Below are positions 11,986-24,200 of a stretch of DNA of 64,000 nt, in pieces. The stretch is from contig OX419335.1 of NCBI GenBank assembly GCA_948470475.1, positions 41,384,025 through 41,448,024 on the forward strand, given 5' to 3'. The first letter of the stretch is position 1. Every line of letters begins with the position of its first letter. The notes beneath the pieces are model-generated. The model made no database searches, had not been told where the DNA came from, and worked only from the letters and a program-made list of their open reading frames with translations. The stretch is from Galaxea fascicularis. Taxonomy: Eukaryota; Cnidaria; Anthozoa; Scleractinia; Euphylliidae. Both the position numbers and the translations under genes were made by a program.

Positions 11986-12217
11986 CTTACAGCACGAAGC
12001 CGGCGCTGGCCATAATTCAACGGGAAATAACAAGGATCCGTGACTTACAGCACGGACCAAGGAAACGAGGTTAGCATAAAGATATTTGTTATATCTGAGG
12101 TTAATCGGGTACACAGGAAATAAAGCTTTCAAACTTAGCGAACCGTACAGTAGAATACGGCCCGCAAAAAATTGACCAATCACAGGGTGTGTACTGAGAG
12201 ATATAATAATGTACGGT
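11866..12217. repeat. Foldback repeat element, copy 2
   Basis: Duplicate of 6567-6930 in unit 2. The (AAT)n tract in the loop is 12 nt shorter here, and the single substitution between units (12176) also falls inside this element. Confidence 0.7.
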
Positions 12218-12638
12218 ATTTTCCTGGCAGTCGCCAAATATTGTTGTCATGAGGAGGTGCCCTGTGATATAATTTTCCCATCCCCCTCTGGATATTCTAC
12301 AAGTCACACAACTTAGGGAGGGGGGGGGGGGAGGGGTGGAGGCACCAGGGAACAGGCGAGATCACTCCCTTGTTTGGCAGTAACATGCCAAGTCATGCTT
12401 GTGAACCCTTTGCACAATAATAGAACACTTTTTCAGATGTGATGATTTCACTTATTTCAAAATAAATGATGTTGTTTAACATGTACAAACCACTGACTCC
12501 ATTGCTATAATGCCCATAGGCCTCTATGAAATTTAAATGTTATTGTTAGTGTCAAAATTCAGTTTTTACAACCATTGTTCTGCATGTACATTGTAATTTG
12601 TATTCATTTAAACCCGATTTTTCACACAGATCTTCACG

Positions 12639-15118
12639 TTAGAATTCTGAGGGTTCCAGTAAAGCTTTTCTTTTAGCTGTTTCTCTTGTCACACTCTGGT
12701 GTAGTCTTCCTAGTCTCTCCTAAGAAAATAACAATAATAATTATTACTAATAATTAAGATTAATTACTATTATCATTATTAATAACATTGTTTCTTAAAG
12801 ATTTTCCTCCTCTAAGGACTTGATATAGTTGAGTGGCAACATTACATAAAGCAAGATTAACACAGCAAACAAGAATAGCAACCTTTCGATGTTTTTACTA
12901 AATTCACTTTAGGGTTTAGTGTTTCATAAAACAAAGTCCTTGATTGGCTTATGTATACAGTAACATAAGTAATCATTGAATAAAGAAATCAAATTTAAAA
13001 TCCATTCAGGTCACGTCAGGCCTCAAGGTAAATTCAATTTCAATCAATCAGTCGATTGACAGGTTGATCAATCAATCAATAAAATTATTATGATCGATAA
13101 TACTAAACGAACTTGGTATAGATCAATGCTGCCCACAGTACCTGAGCATTCTGCAATATGTTGTTCACTAGCATTACTCGTCGTCTTGAATTCATCAATT
13201 TCTTTACATATGGTTCAAGGTCAACAGGAAGTTCTTGAAGCTCTGACAATCTGTGCAAATCTAAAAGAATAAAAGAAATACCACAGTAGATGTTTAGAAA
13301 CAAAGACTGGTAGTACATGTAGATTTACATCAAGTATTTCTGTTAAGTGGTGAAGGTAAAAATTACAGCCTTTGGAATGTTACGAGAATTGGGAAAGGAA
13401 ACAAATCTGAGGGCAAAATTTCCGCACAGCCCCATACATTAATATATACATGCATTTTGTGAATCAAACTCTATTTGCTTTTGGAAGAGGGTTGGTATGA
13501 CAGTGATGCATGCATAATAATATTAATGTATGGGGCTGTGTGGACATCGTTCCAATCTGAGCGCTAATTAGTAAAGGTAATCGCATGTGGCTGAGTAAAA
13601 TTAAGGATTAATCATCACGCACATTTTCAGAAGTTACCAAAATTGCCTGAGTCATACAGCAATACACTACTTGCACAAATCCCAAAATACTGTTCATCTT
13701 GGGGGGTTATTTGCATTAAAACAATGGGTATCCTGTTCACTGAAGCATGATACAGTCCCAAGAGTAAATAACTTGTATTGTTTTTATGTAAAGAACCCCC
13801 CAAAACAGATTGCATTATGGGATTGTGCAAGTTGTGAATGAGGGCAATTTCAGCAACTTCTGATAACACAAGTGATGATTAATCCTTAATTTTACGAGAA
13901 AACATGTGATTACTTGTTTATCACTAAAAGGACAAAATATATTAGGGAATCATGCATGTGGTTTATTCATTTCTCATTGGAAGACCGCTTAATATGAATT
14001 CAAATTTCAACCAAATCTAACCAACCAATCCATTCAATGAAATTTAACCAAAGTCTTGACCAAAAAAACAAATTTCGTTTCAAATGAATCACGTTGACCA
14101 TTGCGAAGTTTGCTTGAACTGATTTACAAATAACATAGTAATCGGCCCTCTTGATTACTAAAAATGCCCTTGATTAAGAAACAATGCCCTCTGTCTCAGC
14201 CAATCAGCGTTCAGTGATTTTGCCCTTTAGTGATAAGTATAGCCAAACCAAACAACTTGGACAAAGTGGTCATATATTTGGCTGCTAAGTAGAAGACTGA
14301 AGTATTAAAACCCCAGACCAGACCAAAAACCAAAAACCACTGGCCTCAGTACATTTTGTCACAGTTATGGCCAGGCAGAAGTGGGAGGGGAATCCATCAG
14401 TGGAGGAGATTAGTGTAAGTGATCAGAAAAAAAAGTAAACGTCACTGAACTGGAAGCAATGTTACCTTGAGCAAGTTTGTCAATTTGTTCTCTGAGTTTA
14501 ACTTGGCTCTGCCTGCAAAATGATTGCAAACAACCTCAATTATCAAACTTAACATGACATGTATGTTCCAGACCCTTTTATTTTCAAGCAGTTGTCATTC
14601 ATAATTCTTCTCTAGTGTGGTAGACTGGCATAATGCAGGGAATTTGACTTTGGTCAAAGGACGTGTTTTAACAAACAAAAGGTGTCCCAAGTGCAATGTA
14701 GGAAAATTAAGGTAACAGTATGAATTGAACAATCACAATGAGAGCAAGTGGTAATGCAAATCAAATAATGCAGGACACAAGTCAGACAATTGCTTCTCTC
14801 TCTTATCACCGATCCTAACCTATTATATAGCGTGCAGGAAACAGGAACTTTTGAGGACCTTTCAGGAGAAAACTTGAAAATGAGCACTCGATATAATGAT
14901 CACGCAGCAAATTATGGCCCCTTACACTTAAAAAACATCACAACATAATCATTATAATTATATTTATAACGATACCTCAAGCTTTCAACTTTCTCATCGA
15001 GTTCTTCAACTGCAGGTTTAAATATCTGCATTAGGCCATCAGCCAATGCACTTTGATTTTCTCCAGAAGACAGATTTCCCTCCTTCTCCTTGCCATCTGT
15101 CCTTATCTCAGCCGCCAT
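12639..15118 (-). CDS. SNAPIN: Snapin (SNAP-associated protein, BLOC-1/BORC subunit), complete
   Basis: Four exons on the minus strand: 14976-15118, 14466-14512, 13142-13260 and 12639-12719 (stop TAA). Splice phases agree (2, 1, 0), giving 129 residues against 136 in human snapin. The N-terminus is low-complexity; then come FKPAVEELDEKVESLR, SQVKLREQIDKLAQ (coiled coil), DLEPYVKKLMNSRRRVMLVN followed by NILQNAQ, and ERLGRLHQSVTRETAKRKAL at the C-terminus. Each aligns in order with vertebrate snapin as I know it. Snapin is a coiled-coil subunit of the BLOC-1 and BORC complexes, binds SNAP-25 type SNAREs, and acts in lysosome-related organelle and synaptic-vesicle trafficking. The start was chosen at MAAEIRTD because the ATG lies in a strong AAAATGGCGGC context; an in-frame extension to 15292 exists but would overlap the promoter shared with ACADM. 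Exons 2-4 are duplicated downstream at 7352-9225. Confidence 0.92.
13422..13543. repeat. Foldback element in snapin intron 2, unit 2
   Basis: Duplicate of 8135-8256 within the intact snapin gene, with the same arms. Confidence 0.65.
13596..13894. repeat. Foldback MITE with 23-bp terminal inverted repeats, unit 2
   Basis: Duplicate of 8309-8607, inside intron 2 of the intact snapin gene, termini unchanged. Confidence 0.75.
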
Positions 15119-15297
15119 TTTCCCTTTCTTGAGTGCTGAGTGAAGAAGACTGGGACGAGAGATTAAAACAGTGGTCAGCGGTGAATAGTTTGTTTTCCGT
15201 TTCGTGGTCCGTTTCGTGGAATATTCTTCGTGGACGCTTTCGCAGTTGACTGAACTTTGCTCCTTGCCAAATTTTGGCGTTTTTAACCACAAGAATA
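15119..15297. promoter_or_regulatory. Divergent (bidirectional) promoter between snapin and ACADM
   Basis: Only 179 bp separate the start codons of snapin (minus) and ACADM (plus), so both 5' UTRs and core promoters must fit here or overlap the coding starts. I see no TATA box at a convincing place on either strand. Just inside snapin, the minus-strand sequence GAAAATGGCGGC matches the YY1 site core and is one base off the TISU initiator consensus that serves very short 5' UTRs. Head-to-head pairs of housekeeping genes with such promoters are common in animals; co-regulation here is inferred. Confidence 0.7.
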
Positions 15298-18200
15298 ATG
15301 GCCTTTTTGAGTTTCTTGCGGCGAAGTGGTTCTCTCAGCCTTCAGGTACGATTATAAGCCCAATAACTAAGCTATCGCGATCATTATTTCTTTGATTGAA
15401 TTACCTTAAGCTTATGTTTTTTGCCTCTGCCCGCCTCGACTAGCTACATGAAAGCTATATGCGAGGAGAGGAAGTTGGTAAGGTTATGTAATGTTTATTT
15501 TGTCAAACGTTTGTATCCATAAACAAAAGCAACAGCAAAAACTTTTGGTCCACATGCAGTGGGTCACCAGAGACGTTGCGCGAACGTTTCGGAAGTTGGC
15601 TTATGCAAGACTTTCACGATTGCATTGTTGTGTTCTGTCTCGGAGGTCGATCAGTGAGGATTGCTAAAGGAAGACCTACCTTTTAATTTGCAAACTAGAA
15701 GCAATCAAAGATCGGAAGTGCGTTCGAATGTCGGGGTTGAGATAAACAGTAGATGTAAGCTGATATAAAATGTTAACTACAAAATAGAGGCTTTATTGCT
15801 GCTTTTGGAGAAGCCTGGAAAGCATTTATTATACGTGTCAATTATTTTGAAACGTGAACCGAGAAAAATCTAGCAGTCTTGGGTTTTATTTACACGCGTT
15901 GCCTGTGGTGTGTGGTGTGGGCAAGCGAACGAGATTCGTGGTCAGTTTGGCAAGTCTTATACATTCCGTTGCCACGATGGACTCTGGACAACATTGACTC
16001 GCATGAAATGTCGTCTGTTTTGAATTGTTTCTTTCGTTTCTATCCTTTGCAATGAGCTGCCGTTTAACAGAAAATTTGCATAAGAAGTAAACAACTTGTC
16101 GTGTCTCTTCAAAAATGATTATTACAATATTTCGTGACTTTTGCAGTCAAAGGCAAGTGATGAAGGAAACAATGATAATGATAATAAGTTCTTGATCAAG
16201 CTACGAAATTGTGATAAAACATAGCATTTACTTCCAAAAAGGATTGAGTAGGGCAGACCTGACAAGGAGCTGACAGTGCAGATGAACTGCATGTGGAAGA
16301 AAAAACATGTGTGCGCATTCTGGTGCTTTTAGGTGCGCACACACCTTGCCCATGGAGTCTATGACATATTTCTGGTACCTGAACCAACCTGACAATCAAG
16401 ATTCTTTCTGCTAAATGCTTGTGCCCAGGCTTCTTGCATTCTCCTGGCATCGAATGCAGTTACATGACTGGAAAATTTAATGGTTGGTGTTCAACGTGTA
16501 TCTGCTTGTCACACTCTGCCACTGCTCACCGTGCATTGCATGGTAAATGTAAATTGTTGATACGTTGATCAAAACGTGACACACAGGCCAATATTCCCTG
16601 ACTACCTCTGGATACGATGTCGTGATTTCAGTTTCCAGTTTTTGTTTTTACACACTGTCATTGTAGTTGTGATTTAAATTACGTGGCCCCTTGTAACATA
16701 GCAAGGTACTCATTGGCATATTACATAATGGAAAACAAATATGTCAGTTGAGTTTACAGTATTCGATTAGGCAGTACGTAAACATGATCTAGGAGCAGTC
16801 TGTGCAGCTTTGATTGCTATTGTAACTCAGGGCATATAGAAACGTGATTGTCACAAGATGTACTGTCAACATTGCTCATTAAATAAATTAAGTGGGCCTT
16901 TTGTGTATCAGCACACAGTAGCATCAACAAATTAAATCAGTGACATCAATGAGTAATTGATAGGCACAAAAAATTTTTTCATCCATTTGTGATTGATAAC
17001 CCATTGATCAATATGACTTGTGGATTGATTACACATTCATTACTCATTGATGTCAGTCATTGCTTGACATAATAGTTGCAGCTGTAGGTCCAGATTAAAA
17101 GTACACATGAAGGTATCTCTGAACAAGGTATGGTTTGTAATTTACTGATGAGCCCTAAAAATTAAAATATTTTCTATTTTAGAAGAGTATTCTTCCTGCT
17201 GGAATCACTGCTCTGGTAAGTTTTTGATAATTTGTGGCTTGTCAGTGTTTGATTGTATACAGATGGTAATATTATGACATTGTTAATACATTATACAAGG
17301 GGAAGACACTTATACTTTTGACCTGTAGCACGCTTCAGGTGTACAAATCGCTTTAGTGACAAGAGGCGATTACATTTGGTTGAATATCTTCGCATCAAAA
17401 AAACCTGTGACTATGAAACCTTCTCCAAACCTTGCATTTGAACTAAGGAAAACAGTGAGCTAAAATAAGCTTGGGTCCAAACAATATGTTTTAAACAATT
17501 TTTTCTCCAAAAATATAAAAATGTGAGAAAATGGTGCATCACGCGTAACAGTGCGCAAGTGAAAATTAAAAAAAACAACAACAGATTATTCTTGTCCGCA
17601 TTTAATTTAAAACACCAGCAGTTGTAAGAAATAAATAAAGTTAACTAACTCTGAGGATACAAGTGATATTTGGAAAATTATGCACTCCTTATAGCTAATC
17701 CTCCTAAATGTCAAGCCAGTCGATCCATCATGCTTCCCTTTGGCTCTCCAAGACAAAATACAAATCCTAACAGTGTCAACGTTCTGTTTAACTTGTACAC
17801 ACAACATTCAAGGATATAAATGCTCATGCAACAAATTCGTTTTCCTCCGATTTGTAGCTTGATCCGTTGAATTGCATTGAAAATATACACCGAAATCGCA
17901 ATCCCCAAGCGAAATGGCAGCCATCTTTGTTGAGCAAAATAACAGCATCACCACCATAGAAATTCCCTTGAAACTTGCATCTTGGACCTTTGATCAGCGC
18001 CATCTTCTCAACATCCAATGCTCATTTCACGACTAACGTTCTGCTAAAAACTTGACTTTGTATGTTACATTACCGTGGAAATATGACCGAAAATTTTGAT
18101 CCCCAAGTCATTTGTCAGTGTAGTGGCATTGGGGTGGTTCACGCGCCATTGAAAATTCTCTCTGCCTTTTGGCCGCCATTTCATGTCATTCGGTGTATGT

Positions 18201-21200
18201 GATGGCATTTACTAAGGTAACCAGGCCTTGTTATTGTTTAGGAAGCCTTGAAACCAGTTTTAACCGGTTGACGTTGCCCTACTAAAATCTTTTTATCATT
18301 GAGAACTGGAAAGGTTCTAAATCTGGAAAGGAAAGGATCTGAAAAGGATCAAATCACACCAGACAACTCTTATTAGGTACAAAATACCTGTTCTGTTTAC
18401 AAGTTTTGCAATTTGGAATGTGTTTTTTTTTATATAATTCTGATATATTTTACTGAAAAGTGTAAGACCGCTAAGGATTATGGTTAATCATTGATTTTGC
18501 AGGAGAAATCCTTAAAAGTTAAAAAAATGTATTTTTGTGAACAGGTTTGTTAATTAGAGCCAATTTTAGTCAATTACATGTGCTTCTGAGAAATTTTTGT
18601 GAGAACTTATGTTACACAAATGTACCCCTGAAGCTTGCTATAGGTCTTTTACGGTTTTTCAAATTTGATATGCCTACAAGGGGGCAGTTAATCAGTCTTG
18701 TAAATATGATTAAATGTTTATCCGTTTTAGCTTTTAATATAATGTGGAGTAATAATACATGTGCTTTTATTTTTAACTTAATTCAGTGAGCTATCATAAC
18801 ACAAATCCCATTCAAAAGAACAAAAAGGATGGTTATGGCCTAGGATGTACAATGATGTACTCATTATTATGATCTCATTGCAGGATGATTTTACTTACAC
18901 TGTATGTGACAAAGGCTATATTTATTAGTAGAATTCATAGAGTGATTGTTTTTAGGATACTCATGTTTTAGAAAAACAAATGGGAGGGGGAGGGGAGTAG
19001 GGAAGCAGGGTTGGTGCAGTGGTGAGAGTGCTTGCCTTCCACCAATGTGTTCCCGGCTCGATTCCCGAACTTGGCGTCGTATGTGGGTTGAGTTTGTTGG
19101 TTCTCTACTCTGCTCCGATAGGTTTTTCTGTGGGTGAATTTTTCATTAACATGTGTGAGCATTGTGTCATCAAAACATTGAATTTACTGTGTGCATGACT
19201 GTACTTTCAGAAGTCCAAGTTCAGTACAGAGGCTATCAAGCTAGAATCATCCTCATTCGATTCTGGTCTTAATTTTGGTAATTAAAACTTATTATCATGT
19301 TTACTAATAAAATATTTGTAGATTTAACTTTATTGATGTCTCCTTTTTGAGGTTTCAAGATGAAGAATGGAAATTTGTCCTCTGCAATCTCAATAAACTG
19401 TAGTCCAGCCCTCCTGAAGATGGGACAGTATTCAATTTCTTTTTTATTTATGGACTTCTTATAAGCAATAACCATGCTTTCATCTGGTCAGGTCTCTTTT
19501 AAAAAGTAATTTTGGTTTTTTCTGAGAACCTTTATTGCCATGTGGTCTTTCTGAGGAGTCAGTGAAGTTTCTTAAGTGTTAAAGTTGAAGACATATCCCA
19601 AAAAGCATCTGGCATTGCAGTATTCCTTGCCACATGCAGTGCATAATGCTCTTTTTAAGGAACAACAAACTGAAGTTCTTTAATTTGTTCTTCATTGGTT
19701 AGAACTGTCTGAAGAATTGCAGCAGCTTCGCGATATGGCCAGAAAGTTTAGCCGTGAGGAAATTGTTCCTTTGGCCGCTCAGCTTGATCAGACTGGCGAG
19801 GTGAGCAGACATTAATTTTATCTCATCATCTTCATCATCATTATTGTGTTGTTATATTTTTATCAATTTGGTCTATAATCACCTGAGTGATTAACAAAAT
19901 TGGACTGTGGTGTAGTTGGAGTCTGATTTGTTTTATCACAAGCATGATTACAGAACGAATGGGATGACATGCTATCCTGTTACTGATTAATCGTATCTAC
20001 ATGTTTAACAGAATTTGAGATAAACTTTTGTATAAAGGATGTTTGTGCCCAAAATGTTCTCACATATAGATTTTTTTTAAACTTGCCATGTAGAAAGGTA
20101 ATGATTTACTTTTGCCAAAAAGGCAAAAAAAAAAAAAAAATGGGGGGTCACTGTGCTCATTTTTGAGATAAGGTGCATTTTTAGAAGCTTGCGTTATTTT
20201 AAGACGATCTTAGCTGACTGCACTGTCAGCAATGAAAAAAGCTACATTAGTGAAATTTAGATCAGGTAAACGTACTCAATTCAACGTAACTGAATAACTA
20301 AATAAACTTTTTCAGCTGATGTCTTTTTCTGAGGTGAAATAGACCCTGGAAATTGATACATATTAGAAAGAAAGAAAACTTCAGTCGCACGAGAGCATAA
20401 AAGGCAATCTCTTTTCCTCTTTCTGTTTGCTTTTTGATCAGAAACTTTTGTTTTTGCATCGTCCAGGATCTTTAACTTTTTAACTTTTGCAGTCAAACTG
20501 CTCCAGCGCCTTTGCACCTGGTGCTCATCGAAATCATTGAACACCACCTCACGCCATATAATGTCCTTTACATAAACATTTTCCTTTTGATAAGTGTCAT
20601 TTAAATGAACTTCCACTTTAGCCAGGAGTGTAAGGTCCTGATCGTGGCTCCAAGCCTGGGATTTTTTGTTTTTTCTGCTATTAATATTTTATACTTCTGT
20701 TCTGTTTGTCTGCCATTTTGGATGCCACTGTAAGCTTTTTTGGTGCCAGTCCCAATCAGTCTCAAGGCCAACACTAGTTTCAGTCTTCCACAGAATGAAA
20801 CTGACTTGTTGTCTCAAGATGGTAATAGGGAGCTTAAGCAACGATGACGATGATGGCAATGAGAATACCACAAAACAATGGGATTAATGAGCCAAAACAA
20901 TACTCTGCACGTGCATTTTACAGTTTTGTACATTTTTTTGCCATCCTTTGCAAAACAAAACTAATTTCTTATGTAATCCCTTTGGAATGATTGGTTAACT
21001 TCAGCAAAAACATTTCTGAGAAGACCTGGATCCACAGCTATTTTTTGATGCCACACTCTTTTGTGTTCCATTCTTGTGGAAAATGTTTGTGCCTTAAGGG
21101 GGCATGCTTTGTTGATGTTTCATGGGCTTTTACAAAACAAAAAAGTCAGTGCGTGACATGTGTGAAAAAATGCACAGTAGCAATGGGCGTGAATGTCCTT

Positions 21201-24200
21201 AACAAAACAGAGCAAGATATTCCATAATTCATAAATCTAGCAAATGACCCATGCAACTGTGTTATTATAGTGTGTGTGATGGTGTGTACTGTCCAATTAC
21301 TTAGGCAGGACATGTACTCTGTCCAGTTGACACATTGATGCCCAGCCGTTTTTTGGAGTGATTTTCCACCTGCAAATGATCCGTAGCATTTTGTGACTCT
21401 TTATTTGAAACTACAATGGAAAGTGGTGCAGTCCTAAGGCACTGGAGGCTCAAGGTTTCTGAAAACGTCTTTATGAAGTAGCAATTTTTCATCCGTGGAG
21501 CTATAAGAACGACCCAAGTTGGGTTTGCTTACGATTTTTGCTAAGTTTACAGCCATTTTTCATCTGTAGTGGCTGCCTGATGAGCCTGACGGTAGCTAAG
21601 AGTCCACTTTCTCAAAGAGCTGAGCAAGGTGATGTACTTTGTTGTCGAATTTGGCTTGTTACTCGACGAACTGGGAATTTGGCCAGTCAGACACTTAGTA
21701 CCTTTGGGACTCAACTATTGATGAATTTCTCGACCTACTGCCACATATTTTGGAATTTGTGAGCACTGAAGATCACCATGAGCACAAATTTTTGGCGGTA
21801 GGTCAGAGTGGCTGTAGACTGGCTGAGTTTATATGTGAAAGAATTGGGGAAAGGAACGGGCGCTGTCAAAAATTCTCATTGTTTCCCAGCATGCAATGCA
21901 GTTGAGATGTTGAAAATGGCGGGAAAGGCCCGAATGCACTGGAACAAAAGGCTGTATCTACACTGGGAAGAAGAATATGGACAAAAAAAGTCATTTCTAA
22001 GCTAGAACAAGGACTGAATTTTGTTATGATGGTTGAAGTTTGGTTTTTTGACGATGATTTCTTTAAAAAACATACAAGCAAAAAGGGGCATTTTTGTCAT
22101 TTCTCTTAGACGTTAAAAACGGTCATTTTCGTTCTTGTCCAAACTCAAAAGGCCATATTTGGTAAAAATCGCTACGTTTCTTGTGTTTATTGGATATCCA
22201 AATTTAAAGGACATTTCATTTCATGCTCACAACTGACAGTTAAGGCAGTATTCGTGCGATTGAGAAAGTTGCAATGTTTTAAAGCATGGGAGTCTTGTGC
22301 GGCCGGTTTTGGCCGGCACGGGAGTCAATGGGTTAAGGCTCCAATTATAGCTGGTGATAACCAATCAGATTCAAGAATTTTGTTACAGTTATGATTTTAA
22401 TAATTATACAATTATAATGATTATAATCCGTTTTTTATACCTGTGGAAGGCTTTATCATTAGGGCGTAAGGTCTTTTTGCCACTGACCCATTCATTAATG
22501 AAATGTTTGTATTTTTCAGTATCCTTGGGAAATCATTAAGAAGGCTCATGCACTTGGATTGGTAAATGGACACATCCCAGAGGACTGTGGTAAGCATCAT
22601 CTTCAGAAAACTATTGATCTGAAAGTCACCAGATAACATGAAACAATGTGGCTGACAAAATATAATGTTGAGTAAATATATCCAGAATTTATATGGTTAA
22701 TCTAAGTGATGGTAATGAGATTCATCATTCTGATTCATGTACAACTTGTAGATCCAAATACGTGGTGAGGCTACATACATGTACCAGTACTATAAATTCT
22801 GTGATTTAAATGAAATGCTGGTTATTTCATTCACAGGTAACCAGTTATGACAGTGAGTGTTTCATTTTCATCTCTCTCCTAACTTTGCTCTTCAGGTGGT
22901 CCAGGCCTTGGCGTCCTTGATGGATGTGTTGTTACCGAGGAGCTTGCTTATGGCTGCACTGGAATCCAGACTGCTGTTGAAGCTAATTCTTTGGCAGTAA
23001 GTCACACCTTAAACAAGTCATTGCTGCAATTCCTAGTCTCTGTGCCTGTATTGTGGGTGAAACTATTGCTTCAGGGTACCTCAGGGTTCTTGTTAAATAT
23101 GTTTTTTGACAGGAGGTTAGAAACACAAAACAGGAGGCAATTTTGTTACTTGTCCCAACATGAGGGGCATGGGGTCCCCTCACCAGGGTGCTGAGGCAGA
23201 GTAATTTATCATAAGTCACTTAGGGCTTTTTTTCCAGGAACCCCCTCATATATGCTATTAAATATTTTGTTTAAATGTCTTGTGCTTATTGCCAAATCTT
23301 AGAAACATGATAGTTTATTTGAAGCTGAAGTAAAATTTTAATACAAAATAAATGAAATGCCCTAAAGGACTTTTATAATTAAATTGGTGAGTAAGAGGTT
23401 ATTCTGAAGTCATTTGATTCCCTTGAAATCCTAATTTCACCAAACCCTCTCAGGAAATGCCAGTTATTTTGGCTGGTAACAAGGAACAACAGAAGAAATA
23501 TCTTGGACGGATGGTAGAAGAACCTTTGATGGCGGTATGTATCAAAATAACTCTACATGTAGTTTGTCACTCTCAAGTCAATTCTTGATCAGTAGTTGAG
23601 ATCAGTCAATGAAAATAAAGTAGATTACATTCAGTTGTTGCTGGAAGAATGCACTCAAGCAGCTGTGATTTAGGGCAACAGGTCAGAACTTTTAAAGCTA
23701 TGACAAATGTCCTGCACATAATGCCTTGATACATGTTTTGTTTGAGCAAAGCAAAAATAGCACATCTAGTTTTAATGGACTGTCTGATGGAGTTGCCTCT
23801 TTCCCCAGGTAAAGCATCTGATTGTTTTGTGTTTTTGTATTTTGCAGGCCTACTGTGTGACTGAACCAGGAGCAGGGTCTGATGTAGCAGGAATTAAAAC
23901 CCGAGCAGAAAAAAAAGGAGATGTGGTATGAAATATTTTTTATGGATTGGCCAAGTATTGGGAATTTACGTTGAAATTGTTTAGCTTGTTTACATCATAA
24001 CGTAAAAGGAAGGATGTTGTTTTACATGGTTATGTGGTGATGGAGGACTTCAGATGTAGGTTTCAAAGGCAAGGGATTAGCAGGGGTTTATGGAACCTGG
24101 AAATCCTGTGGAAAGTACTTGAATTTTAGTCTAGTATTTTCCAGGTCTTTGGAAATGGTAGGATGTCCTGGAAAACCCAGAATTTATAAAATCAAGTTAT

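Larger units (their letters stand above)
9316..14602 (+). repeat. Tandem duplication, unit 2 (5287 bp)
   Basis: Second copy of the unit at 4017-9315, in the same orientation. Its right edge falls within snapin intron 1, between exon 2 (to 14512) and exon 1 (from 14976). This copy therefore supplies the exons read with the single exon 1. It is shorter by 12 nt in the (AAT)n tract. Near-identity implies a very recent event, gene conversion, or an assembly artefact. Confidence 0.95.

Noticed and set aside
15119..15292. N-terminal extension of snapin starting MWLKTPKFGKEQ
   Set aside because: It would occupy nearly the whole 179-bp promoter interval and has no counterpart in known snapins; the MAAEIRTD start has the better context.
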